64,000 bases of DNA from Psychromarinibacter sp048262455 (GCA_048262455.1 JBLXFD010000015.1:1-64000); one strand, 5' to 3'. Positions 25,768-39,489 are shown, counted from the first letter of the stretch. Made by a program: numbers and translations. The notes: a model not told the origin generated them from the sequence alone.

Positions 25768-26556
25768 TCAGATCCGGCCGGTGATGCCGCCGTCCACCAG
25801 CAGCACGCTGCCGGTGGTATAGGCAGTGGCCGGTGATGCGAGGTAAAGCGCGGTGGTGGCAAGGTCTTCCGGCGCGCCCCAGCGGCCCAGCGCGGTGCGG
25901 CCGGCGATGCGGGCCTGGAACTCCGGCCGTTCACGGCGCAAGGGGGCGTTGCCGTCGGTCAGGAAGTAGCCGGGGGCGATGGCGTTGGCGGTGATCCCGT
26001 CGGGGCCCAGTTCCACCGCGAGGGCGCGCACCAGCCCCTCCAGCGCCGCCTTGCCGGCGGCATAGGCGGCCATCTCGTCGCGCACGATGCGCGCGTTGAT
26101 GGACGACACGAAGATCATCCGCCCCGCCCCCGCCTGCCGCATGGGCGCCGCCGCCGCCTGCGCCAGCCGCCAGCCCACCGTCACGCCGAGGGTCAGCACG
26201 TGCTGCCACTCGTCCTCGGCCAGCTCCGCGAAGGGCTTGCGGACGCTGGCGGCCACGTTGCTCAGCAGGATGTCCAGCCGCCCGGTCTGCGCCAGCGCGA
26301 AATCCACCGCCTGCGCCGCCGCCCCCGGGGCCGCGATGTCCAGCGCCAGCGCGTGGGCCTTCAGCCCCGCCCCGCGCAGGTCCGCCGCCCGCGCCTCCAC
26401 CGCCACGGCGCCGCGCGCCACCAGCACCACCTCGGCCCCCGCCCCCGCCAGCGCGCCGGCCATCGCCCAGCCCAGCCCGCGCGAGCCGCCGGTGACCAGC
26501 GCGGTGCGGCCCGTCAGGTCGAACAGCCGCGCCGGCGGCGGGAAGGAGCCGGTCAT
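25768..26556 (-). CDS. SDR family oxidoreductase (peptide ABC operon)
   Basis: 262 aa. TGGSRGLGWAMA cofactor loop, DIAAPGAAA acidic motif, SNVAASV in place of NNAG, catalytic Ser in IFVSSINARI and YAAGK as the Tyr-x3-Lys pair, then NAIAPGYFLTDGN and GSVLLVDGGITG. The reaction is unknown; context suggests oxidation of a hydroxy compound released from the imported substrate. The start codon overlaps the last base of the permease stop (TGATG). Confidence 0.9.
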   Translation of the reverse strand: MTGSFPPPARLFDLTGRTALVTGGSRGLGWAMAGALAGAGAEVVLVARGAVAVEARAADLRGAGLKAHALALDIAAPGAAAQAVDFALAQTGRLDILLSNVAASVRKPFAELAEDEWQHVLTLGVTVGWRLAQAAAAPMRQAGAGRMIFVSSINARIVRDEMAAYAAGKAALEGLVRALAVELGPDGITANAIAPGYFLTDGNAPLRRERPEFQARIAGRTALGRWGAPEDLATTALYLASPATAYTTGSVLLVDGGITGRI

Positions 26557-27503
26557 CAGCGGTACTCGATGCGCGGGTCGACGTAGGCGTAGATCACGTC
26601 CACCGTCAGGTTGATCATCACGTAGATCACCAGGATCACGACGATGCAGCCCTGGATCAGCGGGTAGTCGCGGGTGTTGATCGCCTGGATCAGCAGCCGC
26701 CCGAGACCGGGGTAGGTGAACACCGCCTCTGTCACCACCGCGCCGCCGATGAAGGCCGCCATCTGCAGGCCGACAATCGTGATGAAGGGCAGCAGCGCGT
26801 TGCGAATGATGTGGGCGCGCATGATCTGCCGTTCCGGCAGGCCCTTGGAGCGGGCGGTGCGCACGTAGTCCATGTTCATCTCGCTGACCAGCGAGGCGCG
26901 CAGGAACCGCGCCAGCACGCCCGAGACGTAGACCCCCAGCGTCAGCGCCGGCAGCGCGAGGCTTTTCAGCGCCGTGACGGGATCGCTCCAAAGCGGCGCG
27001 TAGACCGAGGCGGAGGGCAGCAGCCGCAGGTTCACCGCGAACAGCAGGATCAGCAGGATGCCCAGCCAGAAGGTCGGCACCCCCAGGGCCAGCGCGCTCC
27101 AGGCGCTGAGCACGCGGTCCAGCCAGGACCCGGGGCGCATGGCGCTGACGATCGCCACCGGCACCCCCAGCAGCATCGCCACGATGGTGGCGGCGAAGGC
27201 CAGCTGCAGCGTGGCGGGAAGGCGGTGCATGATCAGCTGCAGCACCGGCTCGCGGCTGTGGATCGACAGGCCGAGGTCGCCGCGGAAGACGCTGGCCAGC
27301 CAGTCGAGGTACTGGATCACCACGGGCCGGTCGAGCCCCAGTTCCGCCCGCAGCGCCGCGATCTGCTCTGGCGTGGCGTTCTCGCCGAGGATCATCCCCA
27401 CGGGTCCGCCGGGCACGGCGTAGAGCATGGCCCAGATGCCGACCGAGGCCAGCAGCAGCACCGGCAGCAGCTGCAGCACCCGGCGCAGGACATAGCCGAT
27501 CAT
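26556..27503 (-). CDS. Dipeptide/oligopeptide ABC transporter permease (DppB-like)
   Basis: 315 aa with six predicted transmembrane segments. N-terminal MIGYVLRRVLQLLPVLLLASVGIW is typical of DppB. The long first periplasmic loop contains LGLDRPVVIQYLDWLASVFRGDLGLS, and the coupling motif is YVRTARSKGLPERQIMRAHIIRNAL (EAA loop). The C-terminus NLTVDVIYAYVDPRI is diagnostic. ATGA overlap with the second permease gene upstream (27500-27503). Confidence 0.95.
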   Translation of the reverse strand: MIGYVLRRVLQLLPVLLLASVGIWAMLYAVPGGPVGMILGENATPEQIAALRAELGLDRPVVIQYLDWLASVFRGDLGLSIHSREPVLQLIMHRLPATLQLAFAATIVAMLLGVPVAIVSAMRPGSWLDRVLSAWSALALGVPTFWLGILLILLFAVNLRLLPSASVYAPLWSDPVTALKSLALPALTLGVYVSGVLARFLRASLVSEMNMDYVRTARSKGLPERQIMRAHIIRNALLPFITIVGLQMAAFIGGAVVTEAVFTYPGLGRLLIQAINTRDYPLIQGCIVVILVIYVMINLTVDVIYAYVDPRIEYR

Positions 27504-28362
27504 GCCGGGCCTCCCGCCGCCGCGACGTCGCGGGGGTTCTCGAGGATCCGGGCAAGGCCGCGGCCGATGGTGTCGAAGGACAGGATCGTCAGGGTCAGCG
27601 CGATGCCGGGCAGCACCGCGTAATAGGGCGCCTCGTAAAGATAGGACTTGCCGGTCCGCAGCATCTCGCCCCAGCTTGGCGTGGGCGGCGGCACCCCGAC
27701 CCCCAGGAAGGCCAGTGCCGCCTCCAGCAGGATCGCAACTGAGGACAGCACCACCACCTGCACCAGGATCTGGCTCCAGCTGTTGGGCAGGATGGTGCGG
27801 AACATGTTGTAGCCGGAGGTGCCGCCGAAGGCCTCGACCGCGACGACGAAGTCGCGCCGGCGCAGGGTCAGCACCTGCGCGCGCACGATCCGGGCGAAAC
27901 CGGGCACCCCGGTCAGCCCCACCGCCAGCAGCGCCGCGCCCTGGCTGCGGCCGAACACGGCGATCAGCGCCATGGCGAACAGGATCGCGGGCAGCGCCAT
28001 CATCACGTCGACGATCCGCATCAGGACCGCGTCCCGCCAGCCGCCGAAGAAGCCGGCCACCAGGCCCATGGGCACCCCGATCACCGCCGCGATGGCCACC
28101 GCGCCCGCCGCCGTCACCAGCGAGGTGCGCGCGCCGTAGATTACCCGGGCAAGGATGTCGCGCCCCAGTTCGTCCGCGCCGAACCAATGGGCGGCCGAGG
28201 GGCCTTCGAGCATCATCACGAAGTCCTGTTTGAACGGGTCGATGGGCAGGAAATCGGCCAGCGCGGCGGCCAGCGCCACCACCGCCAGGTACAGCAGGCT
28301 GAGCGCCGGGCCGGGCCGGGACATCAGCCCCCCGGCGGTGCGCCACATGAATCGCAGGCTGT

Positions 28363-28366
<4 letters not shown>
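27500..28366 (-). CDS. Dipeptide/oligopeptide ABC transporter permease (DppC-like)
   Basis: 288 aa with about six membrane segments. DppC features: HWFGADELGRDILARVIYGARTSL after the first loop, VDVMMALPAILFAMALIAVFG, and FVVAVEAFGGTSGYNMFRTILPN as the EAA loop. ATGA overlap with the ATPase gene before it. It pairs with the DppB-like permease. Confidence 0.95.
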
Positions 28367-30422
<2,056 letters not shown>

Positions 30423-30426
<4 letters not shown>

Positions 30427-31967
30427 TTGAACCCGATGGTACGGCCTACAAGCAGGTTGTCGATGTCGAGGGTGAACCCCTCCAGGTCCGGCGAGGCGAC
30501 GATCAGACCGGTCTCGTAGGAGTTGGTGGGGATCGCGAAGGCCTCGTCCACCAGGACCGCGTTCAGGTTGTCGTAGGCCGGCTGCACGTCCTCGCCAAAG
30601 CTGCTGTCCACCGTGGCGATCGCCTCGACATAGGCCGGGTGCGGGTGCGGGTCGCCGAAGACCGGGTTGTTCACCGTGCGGTAGATGCTGTTGGTGGCGA
30701 CGCGCGACGGGAACTTCTGCACGTTGCCGACGCCGCCGAACACCGCGTGGAAGCCGCCGGTCAGCAGCGCGTCGATGAACTCGGCCCCCTGGCGCACGTC
30801 CAACTCGATGTTGATGCCCGCCTCGGCCAGCGAGCCCTGCACCACCTGGCTGATCGCCACCGAGGCCTCGTCGGACCCGTTGACCAGCAGTTTCCAGTCG
30901 CTCATCTCGGCCTCGGACAGTCCCGATTCCGCCAGCAGCGCCTTGGCCTTGTCGATGTCATAGCCGTACTGGTCGTTGTAGCTGCCGTCGAAGGCCGGGT
31001 TCGCCGGCGCCCAGGGCAGCGCGGTGGTCTCGCCCAGCCCGGCATAGCCCACCTTCAGGATCGCGGCGCGGTTCATCAGGTGGTTGAAGGCCTGGCGGTA
31101 CTTCTGGTTGTCGAAGGGCGCCTTGGTGGAGTTGATGCGGAACACCTGCACCAGCTTGCCGGGGCCCTGCAGCACCTGGAAGCCGGCGTCGCGCAGGCGC
31201 ACGGCGCTGCGGGACTGGCCGCCGTAGATCAGGTCGACCGACCCGGATTCCAGCGCCGAGGCCGCGGCGGCGTCCTCGCTGAAGATGGTGAAGACCAGCT
31301 CGTCCAGCTTCGGCTCGCCCTCGCGCCAGTAGTCGGGGTTGCGCACCAGAGTCACGCTCTGGCCCACCTGCCGCTCGCCCAGCATGTAGGCGCCGGTGCC
31401 GCCCTCGGCGGTCTCCAGCGTGTCCATGACGCCCGGGTCGATCGGCAGCAGGAACTGCAGCAGGTCGGTAATCTGGCGTTCCGGGATCGGGCCGTTGAAG
31501 TTGATGGTCAGCGCGTGCGGCCCGTCGACTGACCAGTCCTTGACGATGGACATGGTGGAATAAACGTTCTTGCCCCGCTCGGGGTCAGAGGCCTTTTCCA
31601 GCGTCGCGGTCAGCGCCTCGGCGTCGAAGGGGGTGCCGGAGTGGAAGGTCACGTCGTCGCGCAGGGTCAGCGAGACTGAGGTGTTGTCGTCCGAGATCGT
31701 CCAGTCGGTGGCAAGGCTGGGCATCGCCTCGCCGGCGTCGGAATACTCGATCAGGCTGTCGTAGAGGTTCTTGATCAGGAAGAAGTTCACCGTCGAGAAC
31801 TGCTGCGGGTCGTAGTTGGTCATGTCGTTGGTGATCGCCACCCGCAGGGCGCCGCCCCCGGATTCCTGCGCCGTGGCCGCGCCGGGCTGGCCGAGGCTGC
31901 CAAGCCCCAGCAGGGCCACCGCCGCGGCGGTCATGAACAACCGTCTTGTCACCTTGTAATGGATCAT
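30423..31967 (-). CDS. Peptide ABC transporter substrate-binding protein (SBP_bac_5)
   Basis: 514 aa, family 5 extracellular binding protein, usual length. An N-terminal signal (basic TRR, hydrophobic core, cleavage near ATAQ) is visible. The fold markers are LRVAITNDMTNYDPQ, the typical VSLTLRDDVTFHSGTPFDAEA motif, and QAFNHLMNRAAILK. Binding proteins of this family take peptides, nickel or opines. The adjacent M81 peptidases favour a peptide-like ligand. Confidence 0.94.
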
Positions 31968-32037
31968 CGCTTTGTCTCCCTTGGAATGGACCGGCCGGTT
32001 GCACCCGTGCCGCTGCTTGTGGTTGGAGAACCGCCGC

Positions 32038-33561
32038 TCAGCCGGCCCTCAGTGAATCGCTCTGGTTGACGGAATGCGCCGCGCGCCAGTCGGTGACCGG
32101 GTCCAGCGGGTGGACCGGACGCGGCAGGCGCTTCCACGGCAGCGAGTAGACGTCCGACTGGCCCGGCCCCCGGGTATCCGCCCGGATCAGGCGCGAGCCG
32201 AGGTCGGCGAAGAACTGGAAGTTCGAGGCGGTCTTGAGCACCGCCATCTTGTAGTCCGCCGGCTCTATCCCGAAGGCGCGGTAGGCGTCGGGCACGTTGC
32301 CCGCGACGCCGCGCAGTTCCGAGATCATCAGCGTCACCGGCCCGGTCTCGAAGATCACCACCCGGCCCATGTCCACCGAGGTCTGGTGGAAGTAGTTGCT
32401 CAGCCGCACGTCGCTGCCGTCCGCCACCTTGCGCACCGTGCCGGTGACCTCCAGCGGCGTGAAGAATTCGGGCGCCGTGCAGCCGCCCAGCGGCAGCGTC
32501 ACCTCGGCGCCCTCGCCCGCCTCGGCCAGCACCGCCACGGCCTGGCGCGAGATCATCGGGATCAGCACCGGCCCCTTCAGCCCCAGCCGCAGCGCCGCCT
32601 CGAGGATGACGTTGCTGTCCCCCGCCGCGCCGCCGAAGACCGTGTCGCCGGTGTCGCTGACCAGCACCAGCCCCTCGGGGTGGGCGTCGGCGGCGCGCAG
32701 GGCGTCGTCCACCGACACCGCCTCGCGCTCGAGGAACTCGTCGCGCATCCGCCAGACCATCTCGGCCATCTCGTCGGCCAGCTTCTCGGCCAGCGCAGGG
32801 TCGTTGTCGGTGACCACCACGGTGGACCAGCCGCCCTCGTCCACGTCCAGCCAGGGCTGCATGGGAAAGTTGGCCACCTGCAGCACCTTCGGATCGCTCT
32901 CCAGCGCCCGGGCGCGGTCGAACCACTTCTTCATCGGGCCCTGCGCGGTCAGGAACTGTTCCTGGTGGGTGACCAGCGGGATCTTGCGCCAGGCCATCAC
33001 CGGCCAGGCCCGGTCCACCAGCAGCTTCAGCAGCATCTCGGCGCCGATGCGCCCGGTGTCCTTCAGGTCGTGCGGCTGGGTGCGGTGGCCCACCAGCGCG
33101 TCGACGCTGTCGATGATCTGGCTGGTGATGTTGGCGTGGTGGTCCAGCGCCAGCACGATGGGGATGTTGCGCCCGAGGATCTGCCGGCACAGCGCCGCCT
33201 GCGCCCCCTCGACATCGTCCGTCACCTCCGACGCGCAGGCGCCGTGCAGTTGCAGCATCAGCCCGTCGATGGCGCCGGCGGCGGCCAGCCCGTCACGGAT
33301 CTTGGTCTCGAACAGCTCGAAGCACTCGCGGTCGATGCGGCCGCCGGCGACGGTGAAGGCGCGGATGATCGGCACGATCTCGATGTCGGGGGCGTCGCGG
33401 GCCATCACCTCCATGAACCCGCCCACCTCGCCGTGGCCGGCCAGCTTCGTCAGGATCTCTTCGCCCTCGAGGATTCCGAAGGACCGGTAGTCCGCCAGCC
33501 GGGTCGGCGCCGGGTTGAAGTCGTTGGTTTCCTGGGAAATGTGGATCAGGGCGATACGCAT
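32038..33561 (-). CDS. M81 family metallopeptidase (MlrC-like), paralogue A
   Basis: 507 aa. M81/DUF1485 family, named for microcystinase C (MlrC). Family motifs: N-terminal SQETNDFNP, GLMLQLHGACASE, VLALDHHANIT, GHRTQPHDLKDTG, SDTGDTVFGGAAGDSN and a C-terminal FQFFADLGSRLIRADTRGPG-type segment. The His/Asp/Glu residues are consistent with a metal site, but exact ligands are not certain from sequence alone. It overlaps paralogue B by 16 bases and precedes the binding-protein gene by 70 bases. Confidence 0.92.
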   Translation of the reverse strand: MRIALIHISQETNDFNPAPTRLADYRSFGILEGEEILTKLAGHGEVGGFMEVMARDAPDIEIVPIIRAFTVAGGRIDRECFELFETKIRDGLAAAGAIDGLMLQLHGACASEVTDDVEGAQAALCRQILGRNIPIVLALDHHANITSQIIDSVDALVGHRTQPHDLKDTGRIGAEMLLKLLVDRAWPVMAWRKIPLVTHQEQFLTAQGPMKKWFDRARALESDPKVLQVANFPMQPWLDVDEGGWSTVVVTDNDPALAEKLADEMAEMVWRMRDEFLEREAVSVDDALRAADAHPEGLVLVSDTGDTVFGGAAGDSNVILEAALRLGLKGPVLIPMISRQAVAVLAEAGEGAEVTLPLGGCTAPEFFTPLEVTGTVRKVADGSDVRLSNYFHQTSVDMGRVVIFETGPVTLMISELRGVAGNVPDAYRAFGIEPADYKMAVLKTASNFQFFADLGSRLIRADTRGPGQSDVYSLPWKRLPRPVHPLDPVTDWRAAHSVNQSDSLRAG

Positions 33562-35063
33562 TGCGTTTCCTTGGCTTGCAGCAGCGGGTTCGGGTCCAGC
33601 GGCGCGATGGGCCGGCGGAGCTTGCGGAACGGCAGGCGGGTGATGTCGCCCGGGTAGGGGCCGCCGGTGTCGAGGTAGAGAACCTCGGCCGCGATGGGCG
33701 CGAAGGCGGCGTGGAAGTGGTTGGACGACTTGACCACCACGATCTTCTTGGCGCCGAGGTCTATCCCGAGGTCGGTGAAGACCGGCGGGCTGAAGGTCTG
33801 CGCCCGGCCCGAGGCCAGCACCACGTCCAGCGCGCCGATGCTGATGGCGGCGGCGGGGCCCAGCGAGACGAGGCTTTGCTCGAAGGGGATCAGCAGGTCC
33901 TCGGTCACCGCGCGCACCGTCACCTCGGCGTCCACCGGCGCCCCCGAGGTGGCGGCCGCCTTGCCGCCGAAGCGCAGGGAGATGCGGTTTCCGGCACCCG
34001 CCGCGCGGCAGAAGGACACCGCGACGGGGTCCCACATCGCGCCGATCGCTGCCGGGATCTCGGGCCGTTCCAGCAGCGCGCGCACCATCACGGTGGAATC
34101 TCCCGCCACGCCGCCGCCGGGGTTGTCCCAGCGGTCGGCCAGCACCACCGGGCCGCCCTGTATCGCCAGCGCCGCCGCGATCGCCTCGTCCGGTTTCAGC
34201 AGCGGGGCAGAGCCGCCGCCCTCCCACGACAGGATCTCGCGCCCCAGTTCCTCGGCCAGCGCCGCCCCGCGCGGGGTCTCGCCGTCGGTGATGACCAGCA
34301 CCTTGGTGCCCATGTCGTAGACGTCCGCCGCCTGGAACCCGTGGGCGATGCTGATGCTGAGGATCCCGTCACGGCCCTCCATCGCCAGCAGCCGGTCGAC
34401 GAAGTCCCGCCCCGGCTGGCGGCTGGTCATGAAGCCGCTGACCGCGCGGCAGTCGAACACCGTCATCACCGGCGCCACCGCGCCCCGCGCGGCGCGCAGG
34501 CACAGGTCGGTCAGGTCATGGGCGCGGGCGAGGAAATCCGTGTGGGGGAATTCCTTGAAGGCGACGATCACGTCCCCCGCCTCGACCATCTGCGGGGTCA
34601 GGTGGCAGTGCATGTCCAGTTCCGCCCCGATCACGCAGTCGGGCCCGGTCACCTGCCGGATGCGGGCCATCAAGTCGCCCTCGCAGTCGTCGTAGCCGAC
34701 GGCCACCATGGACCCGTGCAGCCCCAGCAGCACCACGTCCAGCGGCAGCGCGGCGCGGACCTGTCCGAGGATCTCGTCCCGCAGGCTCTCGTACCCCTCG
34801 CGCGACACGGGACCGGCGGGCTCGGCCCAGGTGGCGGTGCCCTCGATCAGCGTGAAGCCGTCCTGCCTGGCCCGCTCGCGCGCCGCGACCACGGGGCCGG
34901 AGCACAGGGTAGGCGTGGCGGGATGGGTGCCGGGCGGGCAGTAGAAGGCCTGCTCGAACGCGGACCGGTCGACGTAGAGCGGCGAGAAGGTGTTGGTCTC
35001 GGTCGCCAGCGACGCAACGAACATGCGCGTGCGTCTCGATCCGGTCTCGATGGCCCTGATCAT
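33546..35063 (-). CDS. M81 family metallopeptidase (MlrC-like), paralogue B
   Basis: 505 aa from the ATG at 35063. Motifs in order: ATETNTFSP, LLGLHGSMVAVGYDDCEGDL, GAELDMHCHLTP, AFKEFPHTDFLARA, ISIAHGFQAADVYDMG, LADRWDNPGGGVAGDSTVM and a C-terminal KSSNHFHAAFAPIAAEVLYLDTGG. All family landmarks are intact. The family consensus usually starts at MFVASLATETN, so the ATG at 35024 (492 aa) is an equally good start. First gene of the minus-strand operon running to 25337; the operator candidate at 35066 lies just before its ATG. Confidence 0.93.
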   Translation of the reverse strand: MIRAIETGSRRTRMFVASLATETNTFSPLYVDRSAFEQAFYCPPGTHPATPTLCSGPVVAARERARQDGFTLIEGTATWAEPAGPVSREGYESLRDEILGQVRAALPLDVVLLGLHGSMVAVGYDDCEGDLMARIRQVTGPDCVIGAELDMHCHLTPQMVEAGDVIVAFKEFPHTDFLARAHDLTDLCLRAARGAVAPVMTVFDCRAVSGFMTSRQPGRDFVDRLLAMEGRDGILSISIAHGFQAADVYDMGTKVLVITDGETPRGAALAEELGREILSWEGGGSAPLLKPDEAIAAALAIQGGPVVLADRWDNPGGGVAGDSTVMVRALLERPEIPAAIGAMWDPVAVSFCRAAGAGNRISLRFGGKAAATSGAPVDAEVTVRAVTEDLLIPFEQSLVSLGPAAAISIGALDVVLASGRAQTFSPPVFTDLGIDLGAKKIVVVKSSNHFHAAFAPIAAEVLYLDTGGPYPGDITRLPFRKLRRPIAPLDPNPLLQAKETQCVSP

Positions 35064-35065
35064 CG

Positions 35066-35087
35066 TTCTACATTACCAAACATATGG
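35066..35087. promoter_or_regulatory. Candidate IclR operator, copy 2
   Basis: The sequence beginning TTCTACATTACC lies 2 bases before the upstream ATG of M81 paralogue B. It shares TTCYACATTAY with the motif before the iclR-type gene and a CATNTGG-like right part with copy 3. If the start at 35063 is correct, a bound regulator would sit on the leader of this mRNA's promoter region. Confidence 0.4.
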
Positions 35088-35227
35088 TTTTCATCCTGCC
35101 GTCATTTGGCAACCTGAGTTGACGTTGTGTCAAGTGATTTCAGCGGTTAAAGCCTGAAAAGCCTGTACCGCACTTGCGAACGGCGCCGATCCAGTGCTTA
35201 AATCCTCGGAGTTGTCGCGAGTCCGCG

Positions 35228-35247
35228 ATCCACATTATGGAACATGG
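35228..35247. promoter_or_regulatory. Candidate IclR operator, copy 3
   Basis: ATCCACATTATGGAACATGG lies 76 bases upstream of M81 paralogue C. The part TCCACATTATGGAACATGG contains CCACATT and AACATGG, an imperfect inverted arrangement typical of IclR boxes. It shares TCCACATTAT with copy 1. Placed in a 259-bp divergent promoter region together with copy 2. Confidence 0.45.
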
Positions 35248-35322
35248 TTGATCAGATGACAGTCAAACCCTCGGCAACCCGGCGCCCCGGCGCCGCCTTT
35301 CGCCGGATCGCGGAGCCCTTTC

Positions 35323-36860
35323 ATGGATAGGCCGCGCAGGATCCTGCTTGCCGGAATCTTCCACGAGACCAACACCTTCGTGCGCCAGACGACCCGGCTG
35401 GAAGATTTCACCATCCGCCGCGGCGAGGCGCTGCTGGCGCGGGCCGGGGACGGGTCGACCGTGGACGGCTTCCTCGAGGTCGCGGCGCAGGAGGGCTGGT
35501 CGGTGCTGCCGGTCTGCGAATACACCGCCCTGCCCGCCGGCCCCATCGAGCACGCGGTGTTCGAGACCTTCTGGCAGGAGCTGGAGAAAGGCCTGAAAGA
35601 GGCGCTGGAGCGCACCCCGCCCGACGCAGTCTGGCTGGCCCTGCACGGCGCCGGCGTCACCACCGAGTGCGAGGACATCGAGGGCGAATTGCTTCGCCGT
35701 ATCAGGGAGGTGCCGGGCGCCGGGGCGCTGCCGCTTTTCGCCGTGTTCGACCTGCACGCCAACTTCACCGAGGCCATGGCCCGCCACGCCACCGGCCTTG
35801 TCGGCTACCGCGAGAACCCGCACATCGACGCCCGCGCGGCCGCCGTGGATTCCGCCCGGCTGCTGGCCCGCGCCTTGCGCGGATCGGCCACCCCCCGCAC
35901 CCTCTGCCGCCGCCTGCCGCTGATCTGGCCGCCCACCGGCACCGCCACCGGCGCCACCCCGATGAAGGATCTCGAGGCGCTGGCCCGGCAGATCGAGGCG
36001 GACCACCCCGAGATCTGGTCGGTCAGCGTCACCGGCGGCTTCGCCTTCTCGGACGTGGACGCGGCCGGGGTGGCCTTCAACCTCGTCACCACCGGTGACA
36101 CGGCGCAGGCCGAGGCGGCGCTGCAATCGCTCTGCGACATGGCCTGGCGGCTGCGGGACGAAGGCCAGCCGGATGAATGGGACCTCGACGCCGCGCTGAA
36201 GGACATCGCGGGCAAGAAGGGCGGCCCCTGGATCGTGGTGGAGCCCGCGGACAACATCGGCGGCGGCGGCCCCGGCGATTGCACCAGCGTGCTGCGCGCC
36301 CTGCTGCGGCACGAAACCCCCGGCGCGCTGGTGGTGATCGCCGACGCCGAGGCCGTCGCGGCCTTCGACGGCGCCGCACCCGGCGACACCCGCAGCATCG
36401 ACGTGGGCGGCAAGGGCAGCCACCTCGACCCCGGGCCCGTGGCGCTGGAGGCGACGCTCGTCAGCACCAGCGACGGCGAGTTCGACCTGGAGGACCGGCA
36501 AAGCCACATGGTCGCCGCGCAGGGCACGCATTTCAGCATGGGGCCCACGGCGGTGGTGACGGCGCAGGGGGTGACGATCATGCTCACCAGCCGCAAGACC
36601 CCGCCCAACGACCTGGCGCAGCTGCGCTCGCAGGGGCTGGAGCCGGCGGATTTCCGTGTCATCGGCGTCAAGGCGGCGGTCGCCCACCGGCGCGCCTACG
36701 ACAAGATCGCCGCCGGCAGCTACACCGTGACCACCCCCGGCCCCTGCAGCAGCGACCTGCACGGCCTGCCCTACCGAAACCTCCGCCGCCCGATCCACCC
36801 GCTTGACGCGGTGCGCTACCCGGCGCCCGGAACTTCCTCGACGACACAAGGAGAAGGCCG

Positions 36861-36864
<4 letters not shown>
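35323..36864 (+). CDS. M81 family metallopeptidase (MlrC-like), paralogue C
   Basis: 513 aa. Motifs: LLAGIFHETNTF, WLALHGAGVTTECEDIEGEL, FAVFDLHANFTE, GYRENPHIDARA, VSVTGGFAFSDVDAAG, EPADNIGGGGPGDCTSVL and a C-terminal RVIGVKAAVAHRRAYDKIA segment. It diverges from paralogue B and overlaps the aminotransferase gene by 4 bases, so the two are coupled. In the late region paralogue C has AAVAHR where B has SSNHFH, so the three copies probably differ in substrate. Confidence 0.93.
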
Positions 36865-38204
<1,340 letters not shown>

Positions 38205-38232
38205 CGCGCCCGGCGCTCGGCCCTCCCTCGCG

Positions 38233-38270
38233 GGGGCGGCGGGACAACCTCCCCCCGCCGCCCCAGTTTT
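38233..38270 (+). terminator. Rho-independent terminator after the aminotransferase gene
   Basis: An 11-bp GC-only stem pairs GGGGCGGCGGG (38233-38243) with CCCGCCGCCCC (38254-38264), a 10-base loop lies between, and AGTTTT follows. It should end the M81-C/aminotransferase transcript, separating it from the next dehydrogenase gene. Confidence 0.8.
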
Positions 38271-38297
38271 CGGCCGCGTATCGGGCCGGCCGGTTTC

Positions 38298-38375
38298 TTG
38301 ACACCGATTTCCCCGCGTGAGAAGAATCATATAGCTGACTTTTTGACACTAACGCGCAAGGGGCAGCCTAAACGC
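38298..38375 (+). promoter_or_regulatory. Possible promoter region of the hydroxyacid dehydrogenase
   Basis: Two TTGACA hexamers occur at 38298-38303 and 38343-38348, between the terminator and the GTG start. The AT-rich ATCATATAG lies between them. No -10 element at ideal 17-bp spacing is obvious, so the exact promoter is uncertain. Confidence 0.3.
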
Positions 38376-38392
38376 TACAGGAGAGGCCGCCC

Positions 38393-39322
38393 GTGTCGAA
38401 GAAGTCCGAATCTATCGCCTTGCTTACCGCCCTTCCCGCTGACCTGCGCGCAGCGCTGGAAGAACGGTTCGACCTGCTGCCCCCCGACGCCGAGGTGCCC
38501 GCGGGCACCCGCATCGCCGTCACCACCGCCATGCGCGGCCTGTCGAAGGACGACCTGGAGCGGCTTTCGGACGTGAAACTGGTGCTGTCGCAGGGCGTGG
38601 GGCTGGAAAAGCTCGACCTCGAGGCGGCAAGCGCCCGGGGCGTCGCGGTCTCCGTCACGCCGAACATCCTTACCGAGGACGTGGCCGACTTCGCCATCGG
38701 CCTGACCTACGCCACCTGCCGCCGCATCGCCGAGGCCGACCGTTTCGTGCGGGCCGGGCGCTGGGGGCCCGAACGCATCCGCCCCTCCACCAGCCTGCGC
38801 GGCAAGCGCATGGGCGTCGTCGGCATGGGCCGCATCGGCCAGGCCATCGCGCGGCGGGCCGCGGGGCTGGACATGACGGTCAGCTACACCGGTCCGTCGA
38901 AGAAGGACGGGGTGCCCCACGCCTACGTCGCCGGCACCCGCGAGCTGGCGGCGCAAAGCGACGTGCTGGTGCTCGCCTGCCCCGGCGGCGCGGCGACCCA
39001 CCACCTGTGCAACCGCGAGGTGCTGGAGGCCCTGGGCGAGGACGGCTTCCTCGTGAACGTGGCGCGCGGGTCCGTGGTGGACGAGGCGGCGCTGCTGGAG
39101 GCGCTGACTGAGGGACGAATCGCCGGGGCCGGGCTGGACGTCTTCGCGCAGGAACCGGGGCTGGACCCGGCCTTCCTGTCGCTGGAAAACGTGGTGCTGA
39201 CCCCCCACTCCGCCTCGATCACCAAGGAGGTCCGCGCCGAACTGATCGGCGCCATGCTGGCGGATGCCGAGGCTTTCGTGACCGGCAAGCCCTTGCAGAA
39301 CGTGGCAAACCCGTCTGGGTGA
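38393..39322 (+). CDS. D-isomer specific 2-hydroxyacid dehydrogenase family protein
   Basis: 309 aa, starting at a GTG with an AGGAGAGG ribosome site. NAD(P)-binding GVVGMGRIGQAIA Rossmann loop near residue 140; catalytic Arg in NVARGSVVDEAAL, Glu in FAQEPGLDP and His in LTPHSASIT, the normal order for this family (glyoxylate/hydroxypyruvate reductase-like). Follows the terminator of the M81-C operon, so it is a separate unit. Membership in the same pathway is possible but not shown. Confidence 0.92.
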   Translation: MSKKSESIALLTALPADLRAALEERFDLLPPDAEVPAGTRIAVTTAMRGLSKDDLERLSDVKLVLSQGVGLEKLDLEAASARGVAVSVTPNILTEDVADFAIGLTYATCRRIAEADRFVRAGRWGPERIRPSTSLRGKRMGVVGMGRIGQAIARRAAGLDMTVSYTGPSKKDGVPHAYVAGTRELAAQSDVLVLACPGGAATHHLCNREVLEALGEDGFLVNVARGSVVDEAALLEALTEGRIAGAGLDVFAQEPGLDPAFLSLENVVLTPHSASITKEVRAELIGAMLADAEAFVTGKPLQNVANPSG

Positions 39323-39374
39323 GGTTCTTGCTGCGGTCGCGGACCCGTCACGGCTCGATCGCCGTTGTGTGAAT

Positions 39375-39401
39375 CTATAAGCTATAGTATAGAACAATAG
39401 C
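39375..39401. promoter_or_regulatory. Palindromic AT-rich operator candidate before the hydrolase operon
   Basis: Nested inverted repeats: CTATA-AGC-TATAG (39375-39387), CTATAGTATAG (39382-39392) and GCTAT-N11-ATAGC (39381-39401). The AT-rich patch stands out sharply from the surrounding ~70% GC. Likely promoter/operator of the operon starting at 39490; GntR/HutC-type proteins, one of which is encoded at 43516, bind AT-rich palindromes. Confidence 0.5.
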
Positions 39402-39489
39402 CTTTTTAAGGGCCGGGAGGGATGGAGCGAGGCCACCTTTGCCCTCGACTGACGCCCCCGCACCCGACCAAGGAGGTCATCGACCCATC